This document shows, piece after piece, positions 20,173 through 28,692 of a DNA stretch of 64,000 bases; positions within the stretch are counted from its first letter, which is position 1; each line of letters starts with the position of its first letter. Where the stretch lies: contig JBBQWW010000002.1 in NCBI GenBank assembly GCA_038210245.1, positions 62,001 through 126,000 on the forward strand, written 5' to 3'. The notes under the pieces are model-generated. The model was not told the DNA's origin. It worked only from the letters and a program-made list of their open reading frames with translations, and made no database searches. The DNA comes from Bog-756 sp038210245 (GTDB lineage Bacteria; Actinomycetota; Acidimicrobiia; Acidimicrobiales; RAAP-2). The translations under genes and the position numbers were made by a program.

Positions 20173-20201
20173 ACGATATATCGCGATGTAGCAATTGTCA
20201 A
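20173..20201 (-). promoter_or_regulatory. PadR promoter with overlapping palindromic operator
   Basis: On the minus strand TTGACA (20201-20196) is a perfect -35 box, followed by a 17-base spacer and TATCGT (20178-20173) as -10. The perfect palindrome CGATATATCG (20174-20183), with further matched bases on both sides, covers the -10 and its edge. This is where an autoregulatory PadR dimer would block polymerase. The local A+T richness stands out from the surrounding DNA. Binding is inferred. Confidence 0.65.
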
Positions 20202-20345
20202 GGTCCCAGATCTATTCCGGCGAACAAGCACTGGACATGGCCGCGCCAGGCCGTGCGACGGAAGGTGGTCGTTGGGTGGCGGAGATCCGGGAGGGCGACA
20301 GCCCGGGGAGGTCCGCACATCGGGAGCGGGTACCGACATTCGGCT

Positions 20346-20427
20346 CAGCCGGCGCAGTGCAGCCGGCGCAGTTCAATCGGCGCCGTTCAGCCGGCGCCGT
20401 TCAGCCGGCGCAGTTCAGCCGGCGCGG
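20346..20427. repeat. Tandem 14-bp repeat, about six units, ending inside an LLM oxidoreductase gene
   Basis: Units of the form CAGCCGGCGCAGTT start at 20346, 20360, 20374, 20388, 20402 and 20416 (the last incomplete). They differ at one to three positions, including A/C at unit base 11. Each unit contains the palindrome GCCGGC (GCGCC in the third). The array runs from the intergenic region across the stop codon of the gene at 20415-21470. The stretch between the PadR promoter and the array (20202-20345) holds nothing recognisable. Confidence 0.85.
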
Positions 20428-21470
20428 TAGGCGGACACGATGGGCTCGAGCTCCCTCGGCGTGGCCCCGTGCATGATCACCCCGTCGCACCCCATGGCCA
20501 GCTGGCCGCGGACGGCCTCGGCGCACCGCTCCGGGGTCCCGGTGGCGCTGGGAGCCAGCCACTCGTCGGGGAGGAGGGTGGCTATATGTTCGAGCTGGGC
20601 GGTGGTGGCATTGGAGTCGATGCCGCCCAGGAATCCGGCCACCATCTCGTCGGCCCGGAACCGTTCGAGGACGGCCGGGTCCCAACCGTTGGTGCGGACC
20701 ATCAGGTCCCCGTAGCCCTGCAGGTAGGTGGCCAGGCGACCGACCGACTTCATCAGCCGGCGGTCCTCGTCGATGTGATCCCCGATGGTGGCCAGGCAGG
20801 ACCACACCTGCACGGCATCGGGGTCCCGGCCGGCCTGCTCGGCCGACTCCTTGACGGTGGCCACGCACCGTCGGGTGGTCTCCTCGGTGAAGAAGGTGTG
20901 CAGGATGACCCGGTCGAAGGTGCGCCCGCCCAACGCCAGCGAGTGGGGTCCGAAGGCCACCAGGCCCAGGGGCAGCGCCTCGTCCATGGCCGCCAGGTAC
21001 AGCACCGGGTACGAGCCGGCCGGGCCGTCGTGGCCGATGATGGCCTCGCCCCGGAACAGCCGGCGCATCAGGCCGGCGAAGTCCTCGAGCTGGGCGGTGG
21101 TGACCCGCCCGATGCCGTAGGTGTCCTGGATCACCGGGATCCCCCGCCCGAGACCGAGCACGAACCGGCCTCCGGTGAGGCTCTGCATGGTGCGGGCCAT
21201 CCCGGCGGTGATCATGGGGTGGCGGGTGTTGTGGTTGGTGGCGGCGGTGACGATGGACAGGCGCTCGCTCACCGCACCGGCCGCGCCCGAGAGGACGCCG
21301 GCTTCCTTCTTGTCGAAGCGTTCGGAGATGAAGGCCGAGCCCAGGCCCAGCCGTTCGGCCAGGCGCACCTCGTCGACCAGATCGCGTGACGACTCGGCTT
21401 GGCCGGCCAGGGTGTAGAACCCGAGTTCGTCGAGCGGCTCCACCATCGGTCGGTCAGGCTGGGTGCTCAC
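20415..21470 (-). CDS. LLM-class F420-dependent oxidoreductase (TIGR03857-like)
   Basis: 351 residues from the GTG at 21470; the frame is open to 21551, but the shorter start fits the family N-terminus (PLDELGFYTLAG). It is a luciferase-like alpha/beta barrel: LVDEVRLAERLGLGSAFISERF, NHNTRHPMITA, MQSLTGGRFVLGLGRG and the C-terminal GTPERCAEAVRGQLAMGCDGV region where cofactor phosphate binds. F420 rather than FMN use is typical for actinobacterial members. The substrate is not predictable. The last codons and stop lie in a tandem repeat, so the C-terminus could be variable between strains. Confidence 0.85.
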   Translation of the reverse strand: MSTQPDRPMVEPLDELGFYTLAGQAESSRDLVDEVRLAERLGLGSAFISERFDKKEAGVLSGAAGAVSERLSIVTAATNHNTRHPMITAGMARTMQSLTGGRFVLGLGRGIPVIQDTYGIGRVTTAQLEDFAGLMRRLFRGEAIIGHDGPAGSYPVLYLAAMDEALPLGLVAFGPHSLALGGRTFDRVILHTFFTEETTRRCVATVKESAEQAGRDPDAVQVWSCLATIGDHIDEDRRLMKSVGRLATYLQGYGDLMVRTNGWDPAVLERFRADEMVAGFLGGIDSNATTAQLEHIATLLPDEWLAPSATGTPERCAEAVRGQLAMGCDGVIMHGATPRELEPIVSAYRAG

Positions 21471-21551
21471 GTGGCCTCGCTCTCGTTCCGGGCTACCGGT
21501 CGGGAAGGGTACCAAGACCGCGCCGGGGGACCGGGCCCCGGCCCCGACCAC

Positions 21552-21803
21552 TCAGACCGGTTCGACATCCTCCACGTAGGGCACCGGATGGTTCCCGCCC
21601 AGCTCCACGAAGCGCTCGTTGAGGGCGTGGGCCAGCACGTCGTGGTCGTGCCTGCTCGGAGTGAGGGCACCGTAGAGGAACGCTTCCATCTGGAAGGCCG
21701 AGCTCATCCCGCCCAGCTCGAAGTAGCGCAGCCACAGCTCTCCACGGGTCAGGCCGGCGTCCCGTCGGAACCGGTCGAACTGGTCGGGAATCTCGTCAGC
21801 CAC
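21552..21803 (-). CDS. Small conserved acidic protein, unknown function
   Basis: 83 residues from a GTG at 21803 that overlaps the end of the STAS-GAF-ANTAR gene by 8 bases, so it is co-translated with it. The sequence is MADEIPDQFDRFRRDAG-like at the start, with a helical middle (LTRGELWLRYFELGG, AFQMEAFLYGAL) and an acidic tail (VEDVEPV). No cysteines or membrane segment. I do not recognise the family. Being coupled to an ANTAR regulator suggests a partner or modulator of it, which is inference only. Confidence 0.6.
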   Translation of the reverse strand: MADEIPDQFDRFRRDAGLTRGELWLRYFELGGMSSAFQMEAFLYGALTPSRHDHDVLAHALNERFVELGGNHPVPYVEDVEPV

Positions 21804-22947
21804 GGTGGTCCCCCTCCCCCGTGCTCGACCCGTCGACGACTCCGGCCGTCCCCCACCCCGATGCCGACGGACGGGTGGAGCCGGTGACCTCTTCGGCCCG
21901 GGCCCGGAGGGTCTGGCCGCTCTGTTGGGAGCGGACCCGGAGTTCGGTGAAGGCCGCGTCCTCGGTGAGGCCGTCACGCTCCATCAGCACGCCTTGGGCC
22001 TGGGCGATGAGCTCGCGGGAGCGCAAAGACGCCTGAAACCGCTCGGACCGCAGATCGTCGGTGGCGGTGACGCCGGCATCGGTGAGGATGGCCGACGCCT
22101 CGGTGGCGAACTTCATGGCCAGACGCTGATCGTCGGGGGCGAAGGCCGCCGGTTGGTGCGAATAGATGTTGAGGGACCCGACCGGGAGTCCCCACGCCAC
22201 CAGGGGGGAGGAGAGGATGGCCCGGATGCCCAGCGCCTCGGCCCGCGGTGTGAACTCGGGCCATCGATGCTCGACATCGAGGGAGGGGGCGTGGAACCGT
22301 CGCCCCTGGGTGGAGGCGTCGATGCACGGCCCTTCTCCGGTGGCGTACTGCTGGGCGTCCATGTCCAGCACGGTCTGATCGCTGGCTGCCACCGTGGTCA
22401 AGCGGCCGTGGCGGAGCAGGGACGCGCTCACACCGTCGGCGCCGCCCACCGTGGCCCGGGCCAGCTCGACCACCAGCCGCAGCGCGGCGTCGATCACGTC
22501 GTCGTCAGTGGGCAGGGCACTGGCCCCGGCCGGGGGGAGGGGGGGCAAGATGGTCTGGGAGGTGTCGGAGAGCCCGACCGGGCGGAGAGGGTCGCCCACG
22601 GCCTTTCCGGTCATCGACTCGAACTCCTCGTCACGGATGAAGCCGCCAAGCCCGTCGGCCTCCAGCTGCCGTTGGACCGGGGTGGAGGGGGACCGGATGC
22701 TCAGCTGGCGGCCCCCATCGGCCAAGCGCCGGGCGGCATCGGCGATGAGGGATGTCCCCGGATCGGCCAGGGAGTGGAGGGAGGCCAGATCCAGGACCAT
22801 CGACGAATAGCCGTTGGCGACGACCTGGTCGAGGAGGGATCCGAGGTCGGCGACCGCCGACCTGTCGATCTGGCCCCGGAGCGTGATGACCGCGGTGGGC
22901 CCGACCACCTCCAGGGAGATGTCGGGGGAGTCGTCTCGGGAGATCAC
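21796..22947 (-). CDS. STAS-GAF-ANTAR regulator
   Basis: About 383 residues from a GTG at 22947 with GGAG 10 bases upstream; the start is uncertain because the frame is open to 23205. N-terminal STAS domain (about residues 8-105): LEVVGPTAVITLRGQIDRSAVADL and SMVLDLASLHSLADPGTSLI. Next a GAF sensor domain (about 150-290): ATGEGPCIDAS, RWPEFTPRAEALGIRAILSSPL. Last an ANTAR RNA-binding domain: RELIAQAQGVLMERDGLTEDAAFTELRVRSQQSGQTL. ANTAR proteins act as antiterminators that bind twin stem-loops. Coupling a STAS domain to GAF-ANTAR suggests crosstalk with anti-sigma circuits. Divergent from a second GAF-ANTAR gene. Confidence 0.82.
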   Translation of the reverse strand: MISRDDSPDISLEVVGPTAVITLRGQIDRSAVADLGSLLDQVVANGYSSMVLDLASLHSLADPGTSLIADAARRLADGGRQLSIRSPSTPVQRQLEADGLGGFIRDEEFESMTGKAVGDPLRPVGLSDTSQTILPPLPPAGASALPTDDDVIDAALRLVVELARATVGGADGVSASLLRHGRLTTVAASDQTVLDMDAQQYATGEGPCIDASTQGRRFHAPSLDVEHRWPEFTPRAEALGIRAILSSPLVAWGLPVGSLNIYSHQPAAFAPDDQRLAMKFATEASAILTDAGVTATDDLRSERFQASLRSRELIAQAQGVLMERDGLTEDAAFTELRVRSQQSGQTLRARAEEVTGSTRPSASGWGTAGVVDGSSTGEGDHRG

Positions 22948-23165
22948 CGGAGCGCCACTCCGAGATCGCACGTTCGAGAACGGGGCCAGCGAAGGTCTGA
23001 AGACACGGGTTTCGGCTTTCGGGTCGGCCGACCCTCGCTGCCGAAGGTAGGGCCATCGTACCAGGCGCCTCCCGAGCGTCTCCGGGCGTGGGGCAGGCTG
23101 CTGGTTGATTGAGTATTGGCGTCCCAAGTGGGAGGCTGGTTCCACCGACGACGAACGAGGACCTG

Positions 23166-23915
23166 ATGAGCGACGACGCATCCCCACCCTCTGGGGTCGA
23201 CCCATCGCTGGAGTTGGTGGCCACCGTGGCCCAGACCGTGAGCCTGTTCTCGGCCGGAAGTGTCCAAGAGACGTTGGACCAGGTGGTGGGCCTGGCCGTG
23301 ACCACCATCGAGGGGTGCGACTTCGCCGGCATCTTTCTCGCCCAGGGCGAGGCCGTGACCACCCCGGTGTGCACCGACCCGCTGGTCATCGAGGTCGACG
23401 GCCTCCAACACACCGCCGGCGAGGGGCCGTGTCTCGACGCCCTGTCGGGCTCCAGCCTCGTCTACGCCGAGGACCTGAGCGACGACGTCCGTTGGCCCGT
23501 CTTCGGGCCTGGGGCGGTGGCCCGGGGGATGCGGAGTCTGTTGGCCCTGCCGTTGGTCCTCAACGGGGCCCCCGGGGCCCTCAATCTGTACGCCCGCTAC
23601 CCCAACGCCTTCGGCGCCATCGACCGGGGTCGGGGGGTGCTCCTGGCCGCCCTGGCCGGTTTGGCCTTCACCTCGGCGCACTCCCACGAGGAGGAGGAGC
23701 GTAAGGCCATCCAGCTCCAGGCGGCCCTGGCCACCCGCGAGATGATCGGGCAGGCCCAGGGCATCCTGATGGAACGGGAGCGGATCTCTCCGGATCAGGC
23801 CTTCGACATCCTGAGGCAGGCGTCGCAGCACCTGAACCTGAAGCTCCGGTCGGTGGCCCAGACCCTGGTGGACACCGGGGAGCGACCCGATACCGGGCGC
23901 ACGGTCAGCGACTGA
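23166..23915 (+). CDS. GAF-ANTAR regulator
   Basis: 249 residues from the ATG at 23166 (GAGGA 6 bases upstream). GAF domain about residues 15-165, with the hallmark TAGEGPCLDALSGSSLVYAED and RWPVFGPGAVARGMRSLLALPL. ANTAR domain at the C-terminus: REMIGQAQGILMERERISPDQAFDILRQASQHLNLKLRSVAQ, with the conserved alanines and the aromatic/hydrophobic helix contacts. It resembles the C-terminal two domains of the divergent gene, so the pair probably arose by duplication. The signal is unknown; phosphorylation is not expected because there is no receiver domain. Confidence 0.87.
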   Translation: MSDDASPPSGVDPSLELVATVAQTVSLFSAGSVQETLDQVVGLAVTTIEGCDFAGIFLAQGEAVTTPVCTDPLVIEVDGLQHTAGEGPCLDALSGSSLVYAEDLSDDVRWPVFGPGAVARGMRSLLALPLVLNGAPGALNLYARYPNAFGAIDRGRGVLLAALAGLAFTSAHSHEEEERKAIQLQAALATREMIGQAQGILMERERISPDQAFDILRQASQHLNLKLRSVAQTLVDTGERPDTGRTVSD

Positions 23916-23945
23916 GCCCTCCCGCAGGCCGTGCTACAAACGGGC

Positions 23946-24362
23946 ATGGACCTGGTGGTGCTGGATCCTGCATCGAGCGTCCCACCCTTCGAACAGGTCC
24001 GGGCCCAGATCGCGGTGGCCATCGAGTCCCGGGACCTGCCGCCGGCCGTCCGTCTCCCCACGGTCCGGTCGTTGGCATCGGCGCTCGGCCTGGCCGTCAA
24101 CACCGTGGCCCGCGCCTACCGGCAGCTGGAGCGGGAAGGACTGGTAAGAACCGACGGTCGTCACGGCAGCTTTGTGGCCGGAGAGCCGTCGGGGGCCCGT
24201 CAGCAGGCCGCCCTCGAGGCCGGCGAGTTCGTGGCGCGGATGCGCGAACTGGGCATCGGGGAGGCTGAGATGCTCGCCATCCTCCGCCGGGAGGTCGCCC
24301 GGCTCCCCGAGCCGGGCAGCGCTCCGACTGACGGCGGGGGCCCCGCGACCGCTCAGCGGTAG
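23946..24362 (+). CDS. GntR-family regulator, short YtrA-like type
   Basis: 138 residues. Winged-helix domain: SSVPPFEQVRAQIAVAI, LPTVRSLASALGLAVNTVARAYRQLEREGLV, then DGRHGSFVAG. A short helical tail (residues 90-125) replaces a ligand domain, as in the YtrA subgroup that often controls ABC transporters. The ATG lies 5 bases after TACAAA (23935-23940), so the message appears leaderless. There is no transporter beside it; its 3' end overlaps the convergent decayed epimerase gene by 10 bases. Confidence 0.83.
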   Translation: MDLVVLDPASSVPPFEQVRAQIAVAIESRDLPPAVRLPTVRSLASALGLAVNTVARAYRQLEREGLVRTDGRHGSFVAGEPSGARQQAALEAGEFVARMRELGIGEAEMLAILRREVARLPEPGSAPTDGGGPATAQR

Positions 24363-25086
24363 TAGTGGTCCTGCCCGAGGTCATCGATGAGGCCGGGCCC
24401 GGTCGGCTCCCAGGCCAACAGCTCCCGGGTGACGGTGGCCGAGGCCGGGTTGTCCACCCCGACGAAGTGACCCAGGTGGGCGAAGTGATCGAGAGCCTCA
24501 GCAGGGGACACGGATACCGCCGGTAGGTCGAGGTGTCGGCCCATGACCTCGGCGATCTGGCGAAAGGGGACGCCTTCGTCGGCCACCGCGTGCAGCACCG
24601 AGCCGGCCGGGGCGGCCTCGACGGCCAGGCGGGCCAGGCGGGCGGCGTCGGCTCGGTGGACCGCCGGCCAGCGGTTGGTGCCGTCACCCACGTAGGCGAC
24701 CACCCCCCGCTGGCGGGCGATGGTGACGAAGGTGGCCATGAATCCGTTGTCACCGTCGCCGTGGACCGTCGGGGGTAGGCGCAGCACGGACGAGCGGACG
24801 CCGATGCCTCTCAGGGACAACGTGAGCAGGGCGGTGGCCGCACGACGCCCGGCCGGATTGGCCCGGAGCTCGGCGCTGGGCACGAGCCCGTCGCTCTCGG
24901 TCGCCACCCGACCGAGACTCATCCCGAGCAGACCCGAAGCGAGCACGAAGGGCCGGTCGGAGTCGGCCAGGGCCGCCCCCATGGCTCGGAGCGGGCCAGA
25001 CCGACCACCTCGTGGCCGGCTTCGAGTAGCTCGGGCACGACGGCCGAGCCGATCCAGCCCGATGCGCCGGTGACGAAGACTCTCAT
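24353..25086 (-). pseudogene. NAD-dependent epimerase/SDR gene with internal deletion and frameshift
   Basis: The N-terminus is intact: ATG at 25086 with GGAGG upstream, MRVFVTGASGWIGSAVVPEL (Rossmann GxxGxxG) to GLARSE. The frame then shifts at about 24982, and the remaining sequence (MGAALADSDRPFVLASGLLG to YYR) continues as the second half of the same family. About 50 residues normally between these parts (NAD-pocket segment with the acidic residue and the DGVIHLA-type strand) are missing. Both halves keep family features, for example AYVGDGTNRWPAVHRADAARL. So this looks like a 150-bp deletion that was not a multiple of three. It pairs with the divergent TetR gene. Enzyme function is probably lost. 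Confidence 0.8.
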
Positions 25087-25109
25087 GGTGGTACCTCCGG
25101 GGAGCAAGT

Positions 25110-25153
25110 GATGTCAGTAACTGCTATCAACCTATCCATGATGTCAGTAACTG
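25110..25153. promoter_or_regulatory. Two identical operator-like sites between the TetR and epimerase genes
   Basis: GATGTCAGTAACTG occurs at 25110-25123 and again at 25140-25153, exactly 30 bases apart. Each contains the odd palindrome CAGT-A-ACTG. Spacing close to three helical turns places both on the same DNA face. They lie between divergent starts, where a TetR dimer pair would repress both. Binding is inferred. Confidence 0.6.
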
Positions 25154-25174
25154 TCAACGCCTAGGATGGTGGCC

Positions 25175-25744
25175 ATGGGCCGATGGCAGCCGGACAGTCG
25201 TGGGCGGCTACAGGAGGCGGCACTGGCTCTCTATTCGGAGCACGGGTTCGACCAGACCACCGCCGCCCAGATCGCCGCCCGGGCGGGACTGACCGAGCGC
25301 ACCTTCTTCCGGCACTTCGCCGACAAGCGGGAGGTGCTGTTCGGCGGATCGGCGCTGCTGCAGGAGCGGATCGTGGCCGGCGTGGCCGGGGCGCCCCCGA
25401 CCGACGGGCCGCTCGACGCGGTGGGCGGTGGACTCGCCGCCGCCTCCGACATGCTCGGTGAGTTCCGCCGGGACCTGTCCCGCCAGCGTCACGCGGTGAT
25501 CGTCGCCAACCCCGAGCTGCGGGAGCGGGAGTTGGCCAAACTGGCCGACTATGCCGAGTCGGTGGCCACGGTCCTCCGCGACCGAGGCGTCGGCGAACCC
25601 CAGGCCAGCCTGGCCGCCGACGCCGGCATGACGGTGTTCCGGGTGGCCGTGGAACGATGGGCGAGCGGGACTGACGACCGGGCCCTCGATGCCGTCATGC
25701 GGGATGCCATGGCCGAGCTGCGCGCCGTGGCGGGTGGCTGTTGA
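25175..25744 (+). CDS. TetR/AcrR-family repressor
   Basis: 189 residues. N-terminal helix-turn-helix: RLQEAALALYSEHGFDQTTAAQIAARAGLTERTFFRHFADKREVLF, complete and typical. The C-terminal ligand part is helical (residues 60-185). ATG at 25175 was chosen because family members begin MGRW and because TAGGAT (25162-25167) ends 7 bases before it, suggesting a leaderless start; ATG at 25166 in the same frame is possible. It is divergent from the broken epimerase gene with two identical operator-like sites between them, a common TetR-SDR arrangement. Confidence 0.87.
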   Translation: MGRWQPDSRGRLQEAALALYSEHGFDQTTAAQIAARAGLTERTFFRHFADKREVLFGGSALLQERIVAGVAGAPPTDGPLDAVGGGLAAASDMLGEFRRDLSRQRHAVIVANPELRERELAKLADYAESVATVLRDRGVGEPQASLAADAGMTVFRVAVERWASGTDDRALDAVMRDAMAELRAVAGGC

Positions 25745-25984
25745 GGGAAACGCTCGTCAGGCATCCACCCGGGCGATCGACGGGGCACGGATGGGTGGCG
25801 AGGTACCGATGGGACCGCCCTCCTCTCCGACCCTCCCACCGCGTCGTTGCCCACGGTCTGGTCGATGTTGAAGCTGGGCACCCTGGAGGCCCTCCCGCCG
25901 AGGCCGTGGGGTTGGTGCCCGAACCACCCGGACATCTCGGTACCGGCACCTCGACATCGAGGGCCCACGAGACAAGGAGAGACC

Positions 25985-26902
25985 ATGAGCAAGGCGAAGG
26001 CAGCACGAGGTGCGGGCAAGGAGCGCGGGATCGCTTTCGGGGGTGGTGGCGAGTGGTTCACCGTGTGGACCCTGGCGTACCTGTCCGCCCTCAAGGACCA
26101 GGGGCTCGATGTGTCCAACGCCGACCTCACCGTGGGTACCTCGGCGGGGAGTCTGGCCGGCGCATTCCTGGCGGCGGGAACCTTCGTTGAGGCCAACATG
26201 GCCTTCGAGCAGTTGGCTGCGCAACCGGCCGTGCTGGCGAAGATGGTCGTCACCGACGAGGGCCACCCGTCCCAGGAGCGGGCCATGGCGAAACTCGCCG
26301 ACGCCACCTCGACGGCACCGGCGGTGATCCGTGAGATCGGCCGGACGGCCATGGCCGCCCAGAACGCTCCGGTGGATGGGTACATCAGGAGCCTCGAGGC
26401 CCTACTCGGCGGCATCGACTGGCCCGAGGTTCACCACGTCACTGTGGTGGACAGTTTCACTGGTGAGTTGGTGGTCCTCTCCAAGGCTGACGGCATCGAC
26501 CTCGCCGTGGCCTGTGCCGCCAGCTCGTCCCTGCCCGGCGTCAATGGACCGACCTGGATCCATGATCGCTACTGCATGGACGGCGGTGTGAGCGTCTCGA
26601 GCACCCATGCTGACGTCCTTTCCGGAGTCAAGCGGGCCCTCATCTTCTCGATGCTGTGCCTTGAGCCCGGCGGCCCGGAGCGCACATCGCCCTTCGGGTT
26701 TGCCGAGCGGATCCACCCCGGCACGTCCCGTGGCGAGGCCGAGGCCCTCAAGCGGGCGGGCGCTCAGGTGAGCCTGATCTGTGCCAATCCGCCCGACGGC
26801 ATCGACTTCATGGACCCGAAGGAGCTGGCTCGGGCCATCGACCTCGGTGCAGCTCGCGGCGCCCAGGATGCCTCGACGGTCGGCGAGGTGTGGACGGGAT
26901 GA
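25985..26902 (+). CDS. Patatin-like phospholipase/acylhydrolase
   Basis: 305 residues from the ATG with AAGGAGA just upstream. Glycine-rich oxyanion loop GIAFGGGGEWF (about 15-25), nucleophile elbow GTSAGS with Ser53, and the dyad aspartate Asp199 in RYCMDGGVS. CAASSSLPGVNGPTWI is the usual block before the dyad. The oxyanion loop has Glu-Trp where many relatives have an Arg. No signal peptide, so it acts in the cytoplasm, on lipids or acyl esters. No operon partner: 240 unassigned bases precede it. Confidence 0.85.
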   Translation: MSKAKAARGAGKERGIAFGGGGEWFTVWTLAYLSALKDQGLDVSNADLTVGTSAGSLAGAFLAAGTFVEANMAFEQLAAQPAVLAKMVVTDEGHPSQERAMAKLADATSTAPAVIREIGRTAMAAQNAPVDGYIRSLEALLGGIDWPEVHHVTVVDSFTGELVVLSKADGIDLAVACAASSSLPGVNGPTWIHDRYCMDGGVSVSSTHADVLSGVKRALIFSMLCLEPGGPERTSPFGFAERIHPGTSRGEAEALKRAGAQVSLICANPPDGIDFMDPKELARAIDLGAARGAQDASTVGEVWTG

Positions 26903-26967
26903 TTGGCGGGCGCCGCCCGAGGTGGTGGGCGATCATGATGTGGGCCCCCGAGGGTGGTCGAAATCGC

Positions 26968-28692
26968 TCAGCAGCACCGGTACTGGGCCGAGGTGGCCAG
27001 GTGGCGGTGGGGTGTCGGGTCGAGCTTCCCGACCTCCCTGGCGAACGCGGCGTGGTCGATCCTGTGGCCGGCCCGCCACGTGCCCCGAACCTTGACGGCG
27101 GAGGTCAGCTGGTGCGGGTCTACCGCGGTGGGATCAGCCGAGAGCTCGACCAGGTCGGCGAGCTTCCCGACCTCGAGAGTGCCCAGGTCGTGGTCTCGTC
27201 CCAGCTGCCGGGCGCCGTTGATGGTCTGCGCCCGGAGGGCCTGGTCGATGGTCAGGGCCTGATGCACGCCGTGGGCATGACCACTCGGGGTCGTCCGGGT
27301 GACGGCGGCCTGGATGTTCAGGAGGGGGATGGGTGGGCTGACGGCACCGTCGTTGTGGAACGAGGGTTGCACGCCGGCCTGCCAGGCATCGGCGAACCGC
27401 TGCCACTGCGAGCCGATCTCCGGGGCGAACAGCTCGCCGTCGAGGAGGTCCCCCCAGTAGATGAACTGGAAGGGCCCGAGGGAGATGGTCACGCCCAGCT
27501 GGGCGGCCCGCTCGAACTGGTCACCGCGCCCGGCGCCGCAGTGCTCGACCCGCCAGCGATGATCAGTGCCGATCAGCCCGTGGCGCTCGAGACCGGCCTC
27601 GTAGCAGTCGAGGACCACGTCGAGGCCGACGTCGCCGTTGCAGTGGAACGCCAGCTGCCAACCCTGGTCGGCATACTGATCGAGGGTGGCGTCGAGCTCG
27701 GACCGGGTGTAGTTCATGTTCTTCTCACCCATGGGCCCGACCGGGATCTCCGCCGCCTTCACCGTCTCGCTCTCCACGTAGGGGAAGCTGATGGCGGCGT
27801 TGCCGATCCAGGGGGAACCGTCGGCCCAGAGCTTGACCCCTTGCTTCCAGAGCATGGCCGGGACGGGGGAGTCGACGGTCTGGCCCGGATTGTCGCCCGT
27901 GGACATGTGGTAGAGCCCGACGCGGATCGGGCAGTCCGGCTGGCTGGCCAGCGCCTCGTATCCGGCCAGGTGCATCGTGTCGTAGGTGTGCTCCGAGGTC
28001 ATGGTCACGCCGTGCCCGGCCATGAGGGCGTACCACTTGGCCGCCGAATGCAGCGGGTGGGAGACCACCTCGGCCAGCACGGCACCGGCGGCCCCCAGCA
28101 CGGCCGGGAGTTCGAAAGCCAAACCGGTGAGGCGGCCGTGCTGGTCCCGCCCGTAGGACCCGCCCACCGGATCGTCCGGAGGCGCCGCCTCCCAACCGTT
28201 CTTCGTGATCACTGCGGTGTTGAAGTAGGCCAGGTGCCCGGAGTTGTCCAGGACGACCGCCGGGCGGGAGGGGAAGTACTCGTCCAGGACCTGGGCGGTG
28301 GGGACTGGGGCGCCTTGCAGCATCCGGTCGAGGCCGTTGAAGAGCACGGGGTCGTGGCCGGGGGTCTCCTGGTCGGTCTTCTTGAAGTAGGCAGTGACGT
28401 CGGCCCAGGTCGGGAAGCCCACGTAGGGAGCGATCCAGTGGGCCGGCTCCTGGGTCACCACCCCGGAGAGGAAGGGGTGGCTGTGGGCGTCGACGAATCC
28501 CGGCGCCAGGACGTGGGAGCCGAGGTCGATGACCGTGGCGCCGGGCGCAGCGGCCTGGCACTCCTCCAGCGACCCCACGGCCAGGATCCTGCCTGAGCCG
28601 TCATCGATGGCGATGGCCGTCGCCCGGGTGTCCGCCTCGTCGAGCGTCAACACCATCGAAGCGGTGAGGATGGTCTTCTGATCGTCCGCCAT
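26968..28692 (-). CDS. Amidohydrolase family 3 metal-dependent hydrolase (YtcJ-like)
   Basis: 574 residues from the ATG at 28692 with GGGAGAG upstream; the frame is open further but the upstream part is not family-like. Metal-binding FVDAHSH (His70, His72) after the APGF turn, LAFHCNGDVGLDVVL and RWRVEHC with further ligands, and SFHNDGAVSPP for the late aspartate. The N-terminal strand block (residues 5-65) and C-terminal LGTLEVGKLADLVEL close the beta-sandwich of the amidohydrolase fold. YtcJ-like enzymes have diverse N-acyl or amide substrates; none can be named here. Confidence 0.85.
   Translation of the reverse strand: MADDQKTILTASMVLTLDEADTRATAIAIDDGSGRILAVGSLEECQAAAPGATVIDLGSHVLAPGFVDAHSHPFLSGVVTQEPAHWIAPYVGFPTWADVTAYFKKTDQETPGHDPVLFNGLDRMLQGAPVPTAQVLDEYFPSRPAVVLDNSGHLAYFNTAVITKNGWEAAPPDDPVGGSYGRDQHGRLTGLAFELPAVLGAAGAVLAEVVSHPLHSAAKWYALMAGHGVTMTSEHTYDTMHLAGYEALASQPDCPIRVGLYHMSTGDNPGQTVDSPVPAMLWKQGVKLWADGSPWIGNAAISFPYVESETVKAAEIPVGPMGEKNMNYTRSELDATLDQYADQGWQLAFHCNGDVGLDVVLDCYEAGLERHGLIGTDHRWRVEHCGAGRGDQFERAAQLGVTISLGPFQFIYWGDLLDGELFAPEIGSQWQRFADAWQAGVQPSFHNDGAVSPPIPLLNIQAAVTRTTPSGHAHGVHQALTIDQALRAQTINGARQLGRDHDLGTLEVGKLADLVELSADPTAVDPHQLTSAVKVRGTWRAGHRIDHAAFAREVGKLDPTPHRHLATSAQYRCC

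Noticed and set aside
20346..20427. CRISPR array
   Set aside because: Units are adjacent without spacers, and no cas genes occur in the window.
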